Assembly: GCA_003132765.1 (NCBI GenBank)
Contig: PKYU01000129.1
Location: 10,929 to 16,691, forward strand
Direction: 5' to 3'
DNA length: 5,763 nt
DNA from: Chitinophagaceae bacterium
GTDB taxonomy: Bacteria > Bacteroidota > Bacteroidia > Chitinophagales > Chitinophagaceae
Positions 4,862-5,763 of this stretch are shown here, in pieces. The translations under genes were made by a program, and so were the position numbers. How positions within the stretch are numbered: position 1 is the stretch's first letter; each line of letters opens with the position of its first letter. Below the pieces are notes generated by a model, which was not told where the DNA came from, made no database searches, and was given only the letters and a program-made list of their open reading frames with translations.

Positions 4862-5763
4862 TTGATCTCCGATGAATTATATATGAGCAGATGCCTTCAA
4901 CTTGCAAAGTCAGGCGCCGGGAACGTTGCGCCTAATCCAATGGTTGGGTCGGTTTTGGTCTATAAAGATAAAATTATAGGAGAAGGCTATCATCAGCAAT
5001 ACGGGGAAGCACATGCGGAAGGCAACTGCATCGCGGATGTATCCAGGGAAAATATTCCTTTCATTGAGAAAAGTACTTTATATGTTTCCCTTGAGCCTTG
5101 TTCACATTTTGGGAAAACTCCTCCTTGTACTGATCTGATCATTAAGAACAAAATTAAGAAGGTGGTGATTGGTTGTAAAGATGTTTATAAGGAAGTTGCC
5201 GGAAATGGAATTGAAAAGCTTCAAAACGCAGGTGTGGAGGTTATTACAGGAATTTTGGAAAATGAAAGTATTTCATTAAATAAACGCTTTTTCACTTTTC
5301 ACCAAAAATTCAGGCCATTCATTATTTTAAAATGGGCACAGTCTTCTAACATCAAGGTAGGTTCCAACAATAGTCCGAGAATATTGATCAGCAATGAATA
5401 TTCAAACCGTCTTGTTCATAAGTGGAGAAGCGAGGAAGCAGGTATTTTGGTCGGCACAAACACAATTATTCAGGACAATCCTTCATTAACCACCAGGCTT
5501 TGGCCCGGGAAAAACCCGGTAAGAATTATTATTGATAAGGACATGAAATTGTCTCAATCCGCAAAAATTTTTAACCATGAAGCTAAAACCATAATTTATA
5601 ATTTGGTAAGAAATTCAAATGAAGAAAATGTAAATTATATCAAAATTGAACAGGAAGATTTTTTAGAAGGCTTACTTCAATCCTTATTTGAATTGAACAT
5701 CTTAAGCATTTTGATCGAAGGAGGCGCCAAAACCCTGGAAAGCTTTATTGAGAGAGGCCTCTG
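4862..5763 (+). CDS. ribD: Bifunctional diaminohydroxyphosphoribosylaminopyrimidine deaminase / 5-amino-6-(5-phosphoribosylamino)uracil reductase, 3'-truncated
   Basis: At least 300 codons run off the right edge; I estimate some 40-50 residues are missing. RibD carries out the second and third steps of riboflavin synthesis, deaminating the GTP-derived pyrimidine and then reducing its ribosyl group with NADPH. The deaminase domain (about 1-145) shows APNPMVG (23-29), the zinc/catalytic HAE (51-53) and PCSHFGKTPPC with zinc cysteines 80 and 89. The reductase domain (from about 150) shows ILKWAQS, VHKWRSEE, the NADPH-side GILVGTNT and DNPSLTTR, and LIEGGAKTLE (284-293). The ATG at 4883 would cut off SDELYM, which corresponds to the conserved DE-x-YM helix start of the family, so I prefer the TTG at 4862; no ATG lies between the in-frame stop at 4823 and 4883. 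In the reductase domain the usual S-x-DG motif is replaced by SSNIKVG (161-167). The gene is divergent from prmC. Confidence 0.95.
   Translation, partial: MISDELYMSRCLQLAKSGAGNVAPNPMVGSVLVYKDKIIGEGYHQQYGEAHAEGNCIADVSRENIPFIEKSTLYVSLEPCSHFGKTPPCTDLIIKNKIKKVVIGCKDVYKEVAGNGIEKLQNAGVEVITGILENESISLNKRFFTFHQKFRPFIILKWAQSSNIKVGSNNSPRILISNEYSNRLVHKWRSEEAGILVGTNTIIQDNPSLTTRLWPGKNPVRIIIDKDMKLSQSAKIFNHEAKTIIYNLVRNSNEENVNYIKIEQEDFLEGLLQSLFELNILSILIEGGAKTLESFIERGL

Overview
The window is an AT-rich piece of chromosome that looks like a Bacteroidota genome, probably from the Chitinophagaceae/Sphingobacteriia side. Three things point there: the protein sequences (ExbB, ExbD, RibD and PepT read like the Bacteroidota versions of these families), the lack of Shine-Dalgarno sequences before the starts, and several matches to the Bacteroidota promoter -7 box (TAnnTTTG) just upstream of genes. 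The taxonomic placement is inference from remembered family sequences; no search was run.

Layout, left to right. The 5' two fifths or less of gcvP (glycine cleavage P-protein) lies on the minus strand and runs off the left edge. A divergent spacer of about 130 bp carries a clear gcvP promoter box and a perfect inverted repeat in the gcvP leader. On the plus strand follow a small cysteine-cluster protein of the YkgJ type and pepT (peptidase T, an M20B metallopeptidase). A 234-bp gap without a convincing gene contains an imperfect stem-loop and a candidate promoter. Next is an exbB-exbD pair (proton-driven energizer of outer-membrane transport), followed after 18 bp by convergent prmC on the minus strand (release-factor glutamine methyltransferase). 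A 50-bp divergent spacer then separates prmC from ribD (bifunctional riboflavin biosynthesis enzyme), which runs off the right edge and probably starts at a TTG codon.

The genes do not form one pathway. They are housekeeping functions: one-carbon/glycine metabolism, peptide turnover, outer-membrane energization, translation termination and flavin synthesis. The only clear functional unit is exbB-exbD. I see no mobile element, CRISPR array, RNA gene, phage gene or defence system, and nothing that looks like a new multi-gene system. The points worth a second look are small: the gcvP leader palindrome, an octamer shared by two promoter regions, the stem-loop before exbB, the start codon and a diverged reductase motif of ribD, and the compact prmC/ribD divergent promoter.
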